A DNA stretch of 64,000 nucleotides, taken from NCBI GenBank assembly GCA_905178155.1, contig CAJINV010000003.1, forward strand, positions 4,091,253 to 4,155,252, read 5' to 3'. Source of the stretch: Amoebophrya sp. A120 (lineage: Eukaryota > Sar > Dinophyceae > Syndiniales > Amoebophryaceae). The notes beneath the pieces are model-generated. The model was not told the origin of the DNA, did not search any database, and saw only the letters and a list, made by a program, of their open reading frames with translations. Positions within the stretch are counted from its first letter, which is position 1, and every line of letters begins with the position of its first letter. A program made the translations under genes and the position numbers. Shown piece after piece: positions 43,761 through 53,301 of this stretch.

Positions 43761-46512
43761 TCATTTGAAGATTTTCATAGCAGCGTACAGTTCTCCATCA
43801 GAGCTCGTGTAGCCGGTTGGCTGCTCTCCCTGCACTGAATCTGGATCTGTACCGAGGTGCTTTTTCTCCATTTGCTCCTTACTTTCCTTAGAAGGTAGGC
43901 GCTGCGCTTGCAGGGAGCTCGTGCTGAAAGCGGACTCCTTGCTGCCGTGCAGATTTCGTTGTGCCTCAAGCTCGTGTTCCTCCACAAAATAGGGGTGCTG
44001 TACCCAGTCGCGGCAGTGTTCGTTGATGAGTTTGCGAATCGCGAATTCAAGGTCCTCGTCGGTCATGTTCCAAAACCGTTTTGTCGACGGGTTGTTAGCT
44101 GTGAGATTTTTACATAATCAGTTACTTTAGGACGGCAATGGCTGCGTGAGCAGGACCACGACCAGATAGGACCGCTGTTCTCGATTGATCCAAGTCCAAT
44201 ACTTCTATTGTCGAGGTGTACTGCTCCTACTCATGTTTACGAACCACCTATTTTAGAAAAAAATCAATCGAAACACAAAGAGCACAAGGAGAAGTTTCTC
44301 TAAGAGCAGTACTCGGCTCCATTTCTGACTTCGCCTTGTCAACCTCTGACTCTTCGACGCCCATCCTTCGGAGGAAGTTGACCATCTGTGCCTGTATGCA
44401 CTGCAAAAGTATCGTACTCGTATAAATGCATTACAAATTTCCTCAGCACGGGAAATGAAATCTGTAATGCGGATTTACCTTCAGAAAAAGATTTGTAATG
44501 CATGACTGCAAAAATACGAGTGCGATACTTTTGCACAGGATAGCCTGCTCCATGTAGCAGCGTTTGACGGTCTGATATAGTTATTTTTCGTGTCATGTAA
44601 GTCCATTTCTCAATTACAATTACTTCTGCACGGGCGGCGAAATAAGTAGAGACGAGTTCTTACAGGCACACAACGGGACAAATGTGCACGCTAGCGCATG
44701 CCATAAGCCCCAATTGTTAAAACAGCTACAGACACAGTATGTATTCGCTTCGTCTCGTCACTTCCGTGTTGAAGTTGATCAAGCAAGGGCGACGGCAAAA
44801 TCGAAATGTAAATGCACAACTCATCGTCTGCAGTTGTACCTTAAACATGGCAGCGGCTGCCCGTTGATTCTGAAGCATGAGATCGATGTAGAGCTGCTGA
44901 ATGTAGTCCTTGCGGATGTGTGTCGGTACTCGGAATTGCTTCCAGTTTACGCCGCCTTTTTGTCGAGTAAAATTCAACTTTCCTTTTCAGAAATCCACCA
45001 CGACAGGTCCTCTGGAGGGCAACTACATCGTGTTTCAACAATTCGTTCATACCGTAGCAACGAACAAGCGAAAAGGCAAGATAAATACCGCCGCTCTCCA
45101 GGATTTCCATGATCGTGTCGTCTTTGCTGGCACCTATGGATTTCTTCCGCGCTTGCACCGCCTCCTTGACAACGGCCGCTCGTAGCTTGCGGAAGTGCGT
45201 TTCTAGCATGTCGTCCTCAAAGGTCGCCCACTGCGCTTCCATCTCACCGTGTCGCTTGCGCTTATTTGACAGGTAAATCTTCACTCGCACAGGAATACTA
45301 CGCAGTGTGGTAGAGAACCGCAATACCTGTTTTTCGTCATATGGGGCTACGTCCTTCTCACACAGAAAAGACGTTTACAATGCCCAGCTACAGCTACTTG
45401 AAGTCGTCGCAGCGTCTATTTCAATCTCTTTGCACGGAAAACTTTGATAATACTGCGATGCAACTAAACCATGTCAAAATTTGTGTCAGTCTTAAAGGGG
45501 CAGAGGAATCAAATTCAAATCACATCAAGCTCACCGCCCTTTTGAGTGCTGAGCTGGTCTCAACCATTCGAAAGAGCCATATAATTCGCGACACGGCTCT
45601 TCTTTTGGCTCGCTGCTTGTAGAGTCGCTGGAGCATACGAGTAGCGTAGAAAACGAGACTCCACAGCCCTTCCGTTCGTTGCGCGCGTTCGAGTTCTTGG
45701 TCGCCCGCATCGGCGGCCTCCTCGCCTTCTGCAGGAGCCGCGCCGCCTTCGCCACCGTCGCCTCCCTCAACTGCCGTTATGAGTGTACGATGCGATCAAG
45801 TCTAGCTGAAACTCGTTCCTCGGAGTGAAAAATTTGTTTCTACCAAGTGTTAGTTTACTTTGTGCGCTCTAGCTCTGTTCATTGTTAAATCTAGAGTCGA
45901 AGAAAAAAAACTTTTTGGAGGTGTACCGGAGGCTTTTTCTGCTTTTGCTTTTTTCCTTCGCTGCATCTTGAGCCGTCTAAGCTCCTTGCTGTTTCTCAAC
46001 TCGTCAATGGATGCGAGGAATTTCCACGTCGCCAGCATGACGAACCATTTCCGTTGGCTCATCAAAATTTCCTCGGCGGCTTCTCGTAATATCGCTGCTG
46101 CCGCGTCGCGCTGCGCCTTTTTGTAGGTTCGCGAGTGCAGTTTCTTGTGTTCAATCCTGTCCCGTAGTAGGTACTTTCTGCGATACCATGCCTGTACGTA
46201 CCACTCCTCCTCTTCGACTTGAAGCGGGAGCACGGACGGAACACTGCGCGATCTGGACGCGTGCCCGTAGACCGAGGCGCCGAGCTTGTTCTTTCGCAGG
46301 AAGTTCACCGAAGTTGCGCTGTCTTCGTACTGCATCTCCTTCTGCTTTCGCTTGTACGCGGCCATCAGCTGCTCCAGTGTGGGCGCACCGCCAGACATCC
46401 CCATGCACATGGCACCTTCCGCCAGCTTCCGGACGTCGACCAGCTCTGTTGTATTGTAGATGCGACATATGTTATTTTTTTCGACCGAGTCCGCCCTAGG
46501 AAAAAGAACCAC
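43761..46512 (-). CDS. Basic helical protein of unknown family, multi-exon with an introner
   Basis: Exons 46512-45927, 45770-45535, 45326-45005, 44955-44840, 44571-44543, 44389-44286 and 44098-43761 sum to 1731 nt (576 residues), all in phase. One intron is the introner at 44395-44542, one is only 49 nt (44956-45004), and the rest are ordinary GT-AG. The sequence is rich in Arg, Lys and Glu and mostly helical: LEQLMAAYKRKQKEMQYED, WYVQAWYRRKYLLRDRIEHK, REAAEEILMSQRKWFVMLAT, LWSLVFYATRMLQRLYKQRA and NWKQFRVPTHIRKDYIQQLY. WK-type and R-rich helices suggest a cytoskeletal or axonemal component, but I recognise no family. The first ATG (46512) lies at a pyrimidine-rich AG, so an upstream exon is possible. 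The donor at 44285 has an equally phased alternative nearby. Confidence 0.7.
44395..44542. mobile_element. Introner, family E copy 2 (148 bp)
   Basis: Left end TATGCACTGCAAAAGTATCG, right end CGATACTTTTGCACAGGATA, a near-perfect inverted pair continuing into the CGTACTCGTA region. A duplication GCCTG flanks it (44390-44394 and 44543-44547). Removal with one copy joins CYMEQ to AQMVNFLRRM in frame. Confidence 0.9.
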
Positions 46513-46694
46513 GATGCCACTGCTTTTTTAGTACTATTTCAAATAAACCTATTGTGCGTTGCTGTAGTTTTCATGTAGAGTGCATCTGCAGGTCGAGGTT
46601 GAGCAGGCAAGGCGAACAGACAATCCGTATCCGACCGCTGTGCTCTATTAAGTCGTCCTCAGTAAAGGCGCACCAATAATTAAAATCATGAGTA

Positions 46695-48125
46695 TCATTC
46701 TGTACCGAGGCTTTCGTGCGTGCCGGGTATTTTATAGTTTGTGAAGGGGACCTGGAGCTGCAGTTCGGCGAGAGCAGCTGGCTTTAGGGCGCGACGCTCG
46801 TCTACATGCCCCATGACAATATCTTGCTTCGTTTTGTGCTTGTTCGGGTCTTCGTCTTTTGCACTGGCGCTTAAGTCGGTCTGCCCACCACCTTTCGGAC
46901 TGCCTTTTGCCATTCCGCCACTTTGCGTTGCCTGAAGAATCGGAATTTTCATTTTCTTTGCTCAGTCTTTGTCTGGTTGTATTTCTTTATAACAGAAATA
47001 ATACCGCTGCAGCATCAAAAGAAAGCCCAACCGGCACTATCAGTATATCATAGTCATACATCATGTGCTCTGGCCGACTAAGTACGGTGACGTCGTTCGC
47101 ACTCGCACTCTGAATCCAAGAAAGTTCATCTTGTGAATCAAATCAAACCTATGTTTGTAGTACTTTCATCTCCTCTGTTTTGCTTGTGTTGAGTCCAGTC
47201 GGCTTTCCAAACTGAAAGTTTTTGAACTCCCGTATGTTTCGCATGTCGCGATCCATGTTGGCGACGAGATCCTGGGCGTTGATCCTCTCGAAGTTCATCA
47301 GCTGACTTTTGAGTTCGGGTGAAATTTTGCTGCCCTCCTCCCCTGAGCTCCCGCTGCCGGAAACCCCGCGTCTTTCGTCCGGATCGTAATCGTCCGAGAC
47401 CATGGCGTAGATGCGCTCGTATTCCTCCAGGGTGTAGTTCTCCAAACCCGTTATCGGTTGTGGTGTGAGTGGAAAGCGCTTGCCGCCTTGCTGCAGAGCT
47501 GCGGTGCTTGACGTCGATGCGGACGCGCCTGGCGGCAAAGAGGTGGTTGAGGTGGAGTGCTGCAAGTGTGGCTGGAGGTTCGACGACGAACCGCTAGAAA
47601 CGAGCCCGCCGTGGCTCTGCAACCGCGCGGAGCTGTTCTGGTGGTGCATCGAAACCGAAGTGGAAAGACCTGGGAAAAGAGGTTTGATTTCAACAAGTAT
47701 AGACGCTGTTTTAGTGCCGCCACTGGAGCAAGCCAAATTTCAAAAGTCATCGAGGAGCGCGGCTGCGCGGCGGCGGATGATTTCATATTGACAATATCGT
47801 CAGAAGTAGCGCCATTGCTTTTGCTACTGGAAGAACTCGACCAAATGTGTCAAAGTTGTAAAAAATCATTCACCGATGGCGCCACTTGACTGGGAGCCAC
47901 GCCGTGTCGATGGTCCGCTGCCACCACTCGTCATGCTGTTGTATTTGTGCCGGATCACACTGCTCACCTTGCGTTCCGCTTCCGGAAACTCCGGCGCCTT
48001 ACTGTGTTTACCGCCCACAGTGGGCTTGGTTAGCCCGATAGGGGGCAGCAACATCGTGTCCGTGGTGGTCGAGAAGGTTTTCGTGGCCGTCTTTCGCTTC
48101 CCGAGCTTACTGGCGTTCCCCGAAA
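46695..48125 (-). CDS. Disordered protein of unknown family (5' end unresolved)
   Basis: Three exons connect in phase: 48125-47874, 47669-47164 and 46931-46695, with GT-AG introns and clear pyrimidine tracts. The product is Ser/Gly/Thr-rich with short ordered stretches: APEFPEAERKVSSVIRHKYN, ITGLENYTLEEYERIYAMVS, SPELKSQLMNFERINAQDLV, then RNIREFKNFQFGKPTGLN and a Lys-rich end finishing PFTNYKIPGTHESLGTE. No family recognised. The frame upstream of 48125 hits a stop, so at least one more 5' exon is needed; an open stretch at 48141-48340 (GPLIPGTKDWNKASTPPAEN) is the best candidate but its phase does not match simply. If the last junction is wrong, 47149 is an alternative stop and 46695-46952 would be a separate 85-residue gene. 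Confidence 0.55.
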
Positions 48126-49339
48126 CTGAATGATCTCAATACCGGGACCTGGCAAAGATTTTCTGCAGGAGGGGTGCTCGCTTTATTCCAGTCTTTTGTG
48201 CCGGGTATGAGAGGACCGGCGCTGGCGGCTGCTCGACCTCGAGCCGATGGCAATCGATCAGTTAATTGCCCATCGTTTAAGTCTCGACAGCAGCGTGGCA
48301 GCATCCATAGCTGTTCATCTCCATTTGCGAAGCGCAACAAGCAGAAGTGCGCCAGCCACTATCAGCCGCTGGTCCGGCACGTGCTCGATGTGCAAAAGCT
48401 TCGAAGGTCGCTTTGGTTCCGCCTGTGGCGCCAAGAACGGTGCTAGAATGAGTCAGATGAGAGGCGCTGCAGATAGTCTGATGAAGCACTAGCTTGGCAC
48501 GATTGCTCCTTCCACCGCCGCGACGGCGCAATTTTCTCCAGGTCAAAAACAAAAAGAAGAAACTTTATCCGCTCAATAAAACAGCCAGTCCTCCTCGTGC
48601 CACCTTAGGGGTATGTTTTTCTACCTAGTAGTTCTTTGTGATGCAGCAGAGCACGATGCGAGTTTGGCTTGGCAGATACAGATTTATTATGATCTTCATC
48701 GTTTGGTTGCTCGTGACTCTCGACATTGGCAAATTTGATTCATCTCTTGCCTTCCTACCGAAACCTGAAAGGGAGCTAAACATTGCGATTTCACTTTGAG
48801 GTGGCTCGCTCCACGCTGTAGTTGCTGTTTTCCCACTAATATCGCTTTGTTAATTCTCACACGTCGACTCGCTCCACTTCATCTCTTTCTACATCTAGCA
48901 TATGATTGGGGAAGACGAAGATTAGCATCAAGAGCTCCATTTTATTGCGGAAACACACCTTCCCAGTGTAAAGATCTGCGTTGAAAGCGCAGAAACAGAA
49001 AGCAAGTTTCAAAATCTCACGAGATGTCCATTTCGTCCCGAAAACCTAGGACTAGGCCAAATCCGAATTAAGCTCCAAATTTACCCAGTTTTTCTACGGC
49101 AAACTTCTACTTCTTGGAATGCGAGTCTTTGAGTTCGAAAATGATGAATCATCAAGATGCAATCGGGATTTGCAACAAGCGCACGTCGCGGCAAGCGCAC
49201 AGATGAAGAAACATCGAACTGGTTCAGAAAATTGGGTTGTCCGTAGTTCAACAACAGCGCACGAGATAAAACAAGCGCATGCGGAAAATCTTGTTCAGAC
49301 TAGTAGAAAGATTGAAAATGAGTTTGGGCGGCACTTACT
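48126..49339. other. Spacer with possible 5' exon of the downstream gene
   Basis: The part near 48141-48550 contains two overlapping minus-strand frames that may include the missing first exon of the gene ending at 46695. From about 48560 to 49339 the sequence is AT-rich with no supported gene; a plus-strand frame at 49119-49412 runs antisense to the transporter end and has no motif. Confidence 0.4.
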
Positions 49340-50566
49340 TTATTGGTTCTTGTTTTTCGTCTCCGCCTCTGGACTTGCGCTCTCGGCAGCTCCGGCGGTC
49401 GCCCGTGAATAGGCAAACAAGCCTCCTATCGTGAGGACGAAACCGATCATCTGCACCGGCGAAACGGGATTTTGAAACATCACCAGGCCGGTCGCGATGC
49501 AGCAAACCCGATTCAGGTTCGCGATCACCGAACAAAAAACGCTTCCCCGCTTTTCGATGAGCAGGCACTCTGTCACATACCACGTGGCCGTGCAAGCGCC
49601 CTTGCACAGGATCAGCAGCAGCACCGGGATGACCACCGAACCGCCGAAAATGCGAAAATCCTTGCTCGAGTCCGGATCTACTACGCTTGCGGCGTTGAAC
49701 TGTGGGTTTTTCAAAAATGCAGCAGTGCTCTCGTACACTATCTGCCATGGCTTGGCGCCTTCCAGCCACGCCGAAAGCATCAGGACGGCGACCATGTTGA
49801 AGGGCATAATCGAGAGGGCCAGGTCGAGCACCACACGCTTCTGGCACTGGCCGTGGCGGCGCTTCACGACGACAGACGTAAAGAGCATACGGAGTGCGCG
49901 AAACGCCAGGGCGGCGAGCGCGAAAAACATACCCAACGCGTGGAAGTTGACTTCGCCCGCGGAACTAAGTACGCCGCCGAAACAGAGCGGCACCAACGAT
50001 AGGAGCATCGGCAGACTCTTCCAGAAGTCGAAATTTTCTCGGCCTTGCACGAACAGGATCGAAAGCGGCACCTGAAAGACCGGAAGCGCCATGGAGACCC
50101 CCTCGGTGACAGACGGGAAAAGAAACAAATTGGACCCCATTCCGCAGGTGCCAGTTCCAATGGTCATCAAACTCATCGGCGCCACTTCGCGCAAGAAACC
50201 AAAGGCCGTCAGCCCGAGGGCGTTCACCTCCTTGGGCTTGCTATCTGTAGTCGTGCGCCCGTCGTTCTTATTGAGCGTCAGTTTCCGCATTGTGAGGATG
50301 GTACAGAGGGACATGATTTGGTCCGTGAAGATCAGAAATAGCGGAAAGGGCATAGAAGAGCTCATGAGCAACTTGGCGAGAATGATCATCCACACGTACC
50401 CCGCGGTATGAAGCACCGCCTCCACCACCATCAGTAGCCACCCAAGCATCGTCGGAGACGAGGTGCTAGTGCCTGCAATAGTGGCTGGTGGATCCGTCTT
50501 CGCAACCACGGCGCGCTTTGAGGTACTGCGACTGCGCGACGTGCTTTTGCGCTTCGCGATGCTCAT
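49340..50566 (-). CDS. Triose-phosphate/nucleotide-sugar transporter family protein (DMT superfamily)
   Basis: A 408-residue intronless polytopic protein, with about ten hydrophobic segments after a basic N-terminus (AKRKSTSRSRSTSKRAVVAK). The first reads GWLLMVVEAVLHTAGYVWMI and the last MIGFVLTIGGLFAYSRATA, the typical end of TPT-type carriers. Mid-protein motifs fit the family: EVAPMSLMTIGTGTCGMGSN, EGVSMALPVFQVPLSILFVQ and LLSLVPLCFGGVLSSAGEVN. Family members exchange phosphorylated sugars or nucleotide sugars across plastid or Golgi membranes; which substrate is used cannot be told. The ATG at 50566 (MSIAKRK) is preferred; an in-frame ATG at 50638 would add 24 residues with a weakly hydrophobic start. 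It ends in a short polar tail (EAETKNKNQ). Confidence 0.82.
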   Translation of the reverse strand: MSIAKRKSTSRSRSTSKRAVVAKTDPPATIAGTSTSSPTMLGWLLMVVEAVLHTAGYVWMIILAKLLMSSSMPFPLFLIFTDQIMSLCTILTMRKLTLNKNDGRTTTDSKPKEVNALGLTAFGFLREVAPMSLMTIGTGTCGMGSNLFLFPSVTEGVSMALPVFQVPLSILFVQGRENFDFWKSLPMLLSLVPLCFGGVLSSAGEVNFHALGMFFALAALAFRALRMLFTSVVVKRRHGQCQKRVVLDLALSIMPFNMVAVLMLSAWLEGAKPWQIVYESTAAFLKNPQFNAASVVDPDSSKDFRIFGGSVVIPVLLLILCKGACTATWYVTECLLIEKRGSVFCSVIANLNRVCCIATGLVMFQNPVSPVQMIGFVLTIGGLFAYSRATAGAAESASPEAETKNKNQ

Positions 50567-51125
50567 CTTGTGTAAGTATCCTGATTTCGAAATAAACAGA
50601 AACGAGAGAGGGAAAATTGGTCCGTGACCGTGCCCCAAGAACTTGTTGGCGGTGCAACGAGAGCACTATTCTTATTCAATCTCTAGTAGGACGAGAAGCA
50701 CCAGAAGAAGACACACCAGGACGCCGGTCTCATATGCGAATGTCGCGCATGATGTAAAACCAAGACAGCAACGAAACGAAGGAACAAATTTACGTGTCAT
50801 TGAAACAAAGGTAAAAGGGTCTTGGTTCGGCTCTTTTTTGAGTTTCCGGTGCTTGTCTGTCACTGTTTCACTACGTCACTTTGATGGCCAATATCTTGTC
50901 GGAGGTTGCTCGCAATTTTTTGCAAGTTATTTGCTCGCATTGTCCGTACGGATATCAGTTGGTGCGCAGAGCACTTCTGTCGTGTAACCATCATCTTTTC
51001 TTGCATGCACTTGGTTGTATGCAGTAAACGCTTTTTCTATGGGGCAAAAGTTTCAGTCACTTTTGGTTAGCCACGAAATTTTACTTCATCCTTGTCGAGT
51101 ATTTTAGTACTTCTTTCTAGTCTAC
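50567..51125. other. Intergenic, no supported gene
   Basis: Spacer between the zinc-finger gene and the transporter. The plus-strand frame at 50643-50987 lacks motifs. The zinc-finger stop at 51126 overlaps a GTAAGT-like sequence, so an additional 3' exon of that gene could lie here. Confidence 0.45.
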
Positions 51126-52562
51126 TTACGAAAGAATATCTGTATCTTCACCCGTTGGCGATTCTTCTTTTTCACCCGTGTTTCCCGTGTCACAGTCATC
51201 GCTGTTAAGAGTAGTATTGCTCTCACGTGAGCCGTGGTCTGTTGTGCTGGTACCGCGTCGGCGGCTCCGGCTTCTGCTGCGAGAAGCGTGTCTTCTCGTC
51301 GCACTCCCGGTCGACGGGGTTGATCTGCTTATTCTCGCCTCGAGCCTGTTGTTCGCACTCGGAGAGACAGAAGCCGATTCACGCGCAGCAATGTCGCGCT
51401 CCAGCCTGGTCTCTCGCTGGCTTGCTGGACTAGGAGACGCGTAGTGAGCGCGCCAGGCTTCGGTAGCTCTCTGAAAGATGACACTGGAGGAAACTCCGTC
51501 CATTACCATAGTCAGTGTTCGCTTTTGCACTGCAAGCGACTCCGCGGGTGGACGTTTACAGGGATGCACGAGATTGTGCTGATCTACGACGAAAAGGCTA
51601 AGGACCTCCTGGTACCCCGCACGGAGATCCTCTGGGAAGCGATAGCGACGTCTGGAAGCCTTCAGGTCCGGGACGAGTAGATCCCGAAGCCTTTGTTTCT
51701 GCGCCCGGCAGGCGGACTTCGAGGGAGCAAAAAGCGTTTTCGTCGGTTTCCCCCCGCTGTACTTGTCCGACGTAGTTGCCTCTTCCAGTTCCACAAAGTA
51801 GGGCTTTTCTTCCATGGCTGAGGTCAGTGACCCGTACACATTGGCGGTAATTTGTGTGTCCATGCGGCTGAGTCCCAAGGCCAAGCACTCCGGCGGCGGA
51901 GGCGGATGGCAATGCGCGATCCAGCTGTGGATGGTCTCAATGTGCATCGCGAGACCTGGCAGACCGCCGCAAATATTGAGGGCTTCTTGGTCAAGTTTGC
52001 GGTAACCCTTCGGACAAGCGTGGGCCAGGTGTTCCTGCAATTTGCGCAACGGGCCACGGAAATCACACCCAGCGTGCGGACAACGACGTGGAACGACGCG
52101 GCAAGGGTCGACACTTGCGCAATAGTGCCAGCTTTGATCATCGTGTTCCCCCGGAAGGTGTCCCAGTTCGCGCATCCCTCCAAGTGTCGTCACTTTGCAG
52201 CACCACTTACACTGAACCCGTTCGGCGTGCAGCGATCGTGTTGCGAAATGACTTTTCTGAAATCCGAAAGCATCCCTGCCAATCGGAAGGTTACAGTGGA
52301 AGCACGCGTCACGAAATGCGCACTGTTTGCTGCAACTCTCGCATACTAATTTTCCGCAGCATGTTGTTTCAAATGCTGCGTCCAGAATCGGATCACCACA
52401 AAGTGGACAGGTACTTTCAGACACGAGGCAGGCTGCTTCAGGAGCGTTCTGGTTCAAAAACTGGAGGTCCGGCGCCATCTTCTCCTTCATTCCAGTCGCT
52501 CTCCTGAAAAGAGCTACAAAACAGACAAGAGCAGAAAGATCGCTTTCCACAAAAAGAATCAC
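51126..52562 (-). CDS. RING/TRAF-type zinc-finger protein
   Basis: A 478-residue intronless frame. A RING-like cluster lies at about residues 53-100: CPLCGDPILDAAFETTCCGK, VCESC, then CFHCNLPIG. A Cys/His-rich region follows (VQCKWCCKVTTLGG, HYCASVDPC), and a TRAF/SINA-like finger near 165-190 has CPHAGCDFRGPLRKLQEHLA and HAC. This order (RING followed by TRAF-type fingers) is typical of E3 ubiquitin ligases and signalling adaptors, so a ubiquitin role is likely but not proven. A helical middle and a long Ser/Arg-rich C-terminus (RHASRSRSRSRRRGTS) with an acidic end follow. The first 24 residues are hydrophobic (LSALVCFVALF) and may be a leader; MKEKMAPDL at 52490 is an alternative start. Confidence 0.72.
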   Translation of the reverse strand: MILFVESDLSALVCFVALFRRATGMKEKMAPDLQFLNQNAPEAACLVSESTCPLCGDPILDAAFETTCCGKLVCESCSKQCAFRDACFHCNLPIGRDAFGFQKSHFATRSLHAERVQCKWCCKVTTLGGMRELGHLPGEHDDQSWHYCASVDPCRVVPRRCPHAGCDFRGPLRKLQEHLAHACPKGYRKLDQEALNICGGLPGLAMHIETIHSWIAHCHPPPPPECLALGLSRMDTQITANVYGSLTSAMEEKPYFVELEEATTSDKYSGGKPTKTLFAPSKSACRAQKQRLRDLLVPDLKASRRRYRFPEDLRAGYQEVLSLFVVDQHNLVHPCKRPPAESLAVQKRTLTMVMDGVSSSVIFQRATEAWRAHYASPSPASQRETRLERDIAARESASVSPSANNRLEARISRSTPSTGSATRRHASRSRSRSRRRGTSTTDHGSRESNTTLNSDDCDTGNTGEKEESPTGEDTDILS

Positions 52563-53301
52563 GAAGCACAGTGATCTAGAATGTGCAATAGCAATTAAGA
52601 AAGTGAAAAAGCAACTGACTCTAGACTAGAAGCGATTCCTCTTTATCACAGATTGATAAACATGCCTACCCCACTTATTTTTTTCGGTACAGTTCTTTCA
52701 GCGAAGGGAAAAGACTTCGATGGTGCTATTTGCTTAAGTAGCCTTAGCGTGATATGGCCGCCGGCAAAAACGAATCGATCAGTAGTTGATCAGGAATGAC
52801 AAAGAGCAGCAGACTGTGCACAGATGCAGGGGATCATCATCATAAAAGAGCGAGATCGCTTGCAAAAAAAGAAAAAACTCTGGGACCAGTGCGAGGACAC
52901 TACTTCGCCGGCTGAAAAAAGACAAGTACTCTGCAAGATGAACACCGTGATGGTTATTTTCGCTGTGTTTGTACTCCAATTCTGTCAGCGCATTGATTGA
53001 AATGCAGGAGCTGAGGCTAAAAATAGGAAACCAAGCGTCCTAGCGCAAGAAGATGCGATCCCACTTTGGGGTGCTGATCTGCGGTGATTCTTTCTCAGAT
53101 TGAATTGCATGGGACTCATCTTCGACAAGTCCAGTATATCCATACATAGGCATTTGGAAAACAGCGACTGGAAAACTTTATCAATCTCCCATGGATAGTT
53201 GTGACACTCATATTTTTATTTGACCGTCCAAAACGAAAACCTCCAGATCAAACGAAAAATCTTTAGAATGCAATAAACACTCCGCGTTGTACGACCTGCA
53301 G
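52563..53301. other. Intergenic, no supported gene
   Basis: AT-rich spacer with only short frames and A/T tracts; no repeat, RNA or gene recognised. It probably holds the UTRs of the two flanking genes. Confidence 0.5.
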
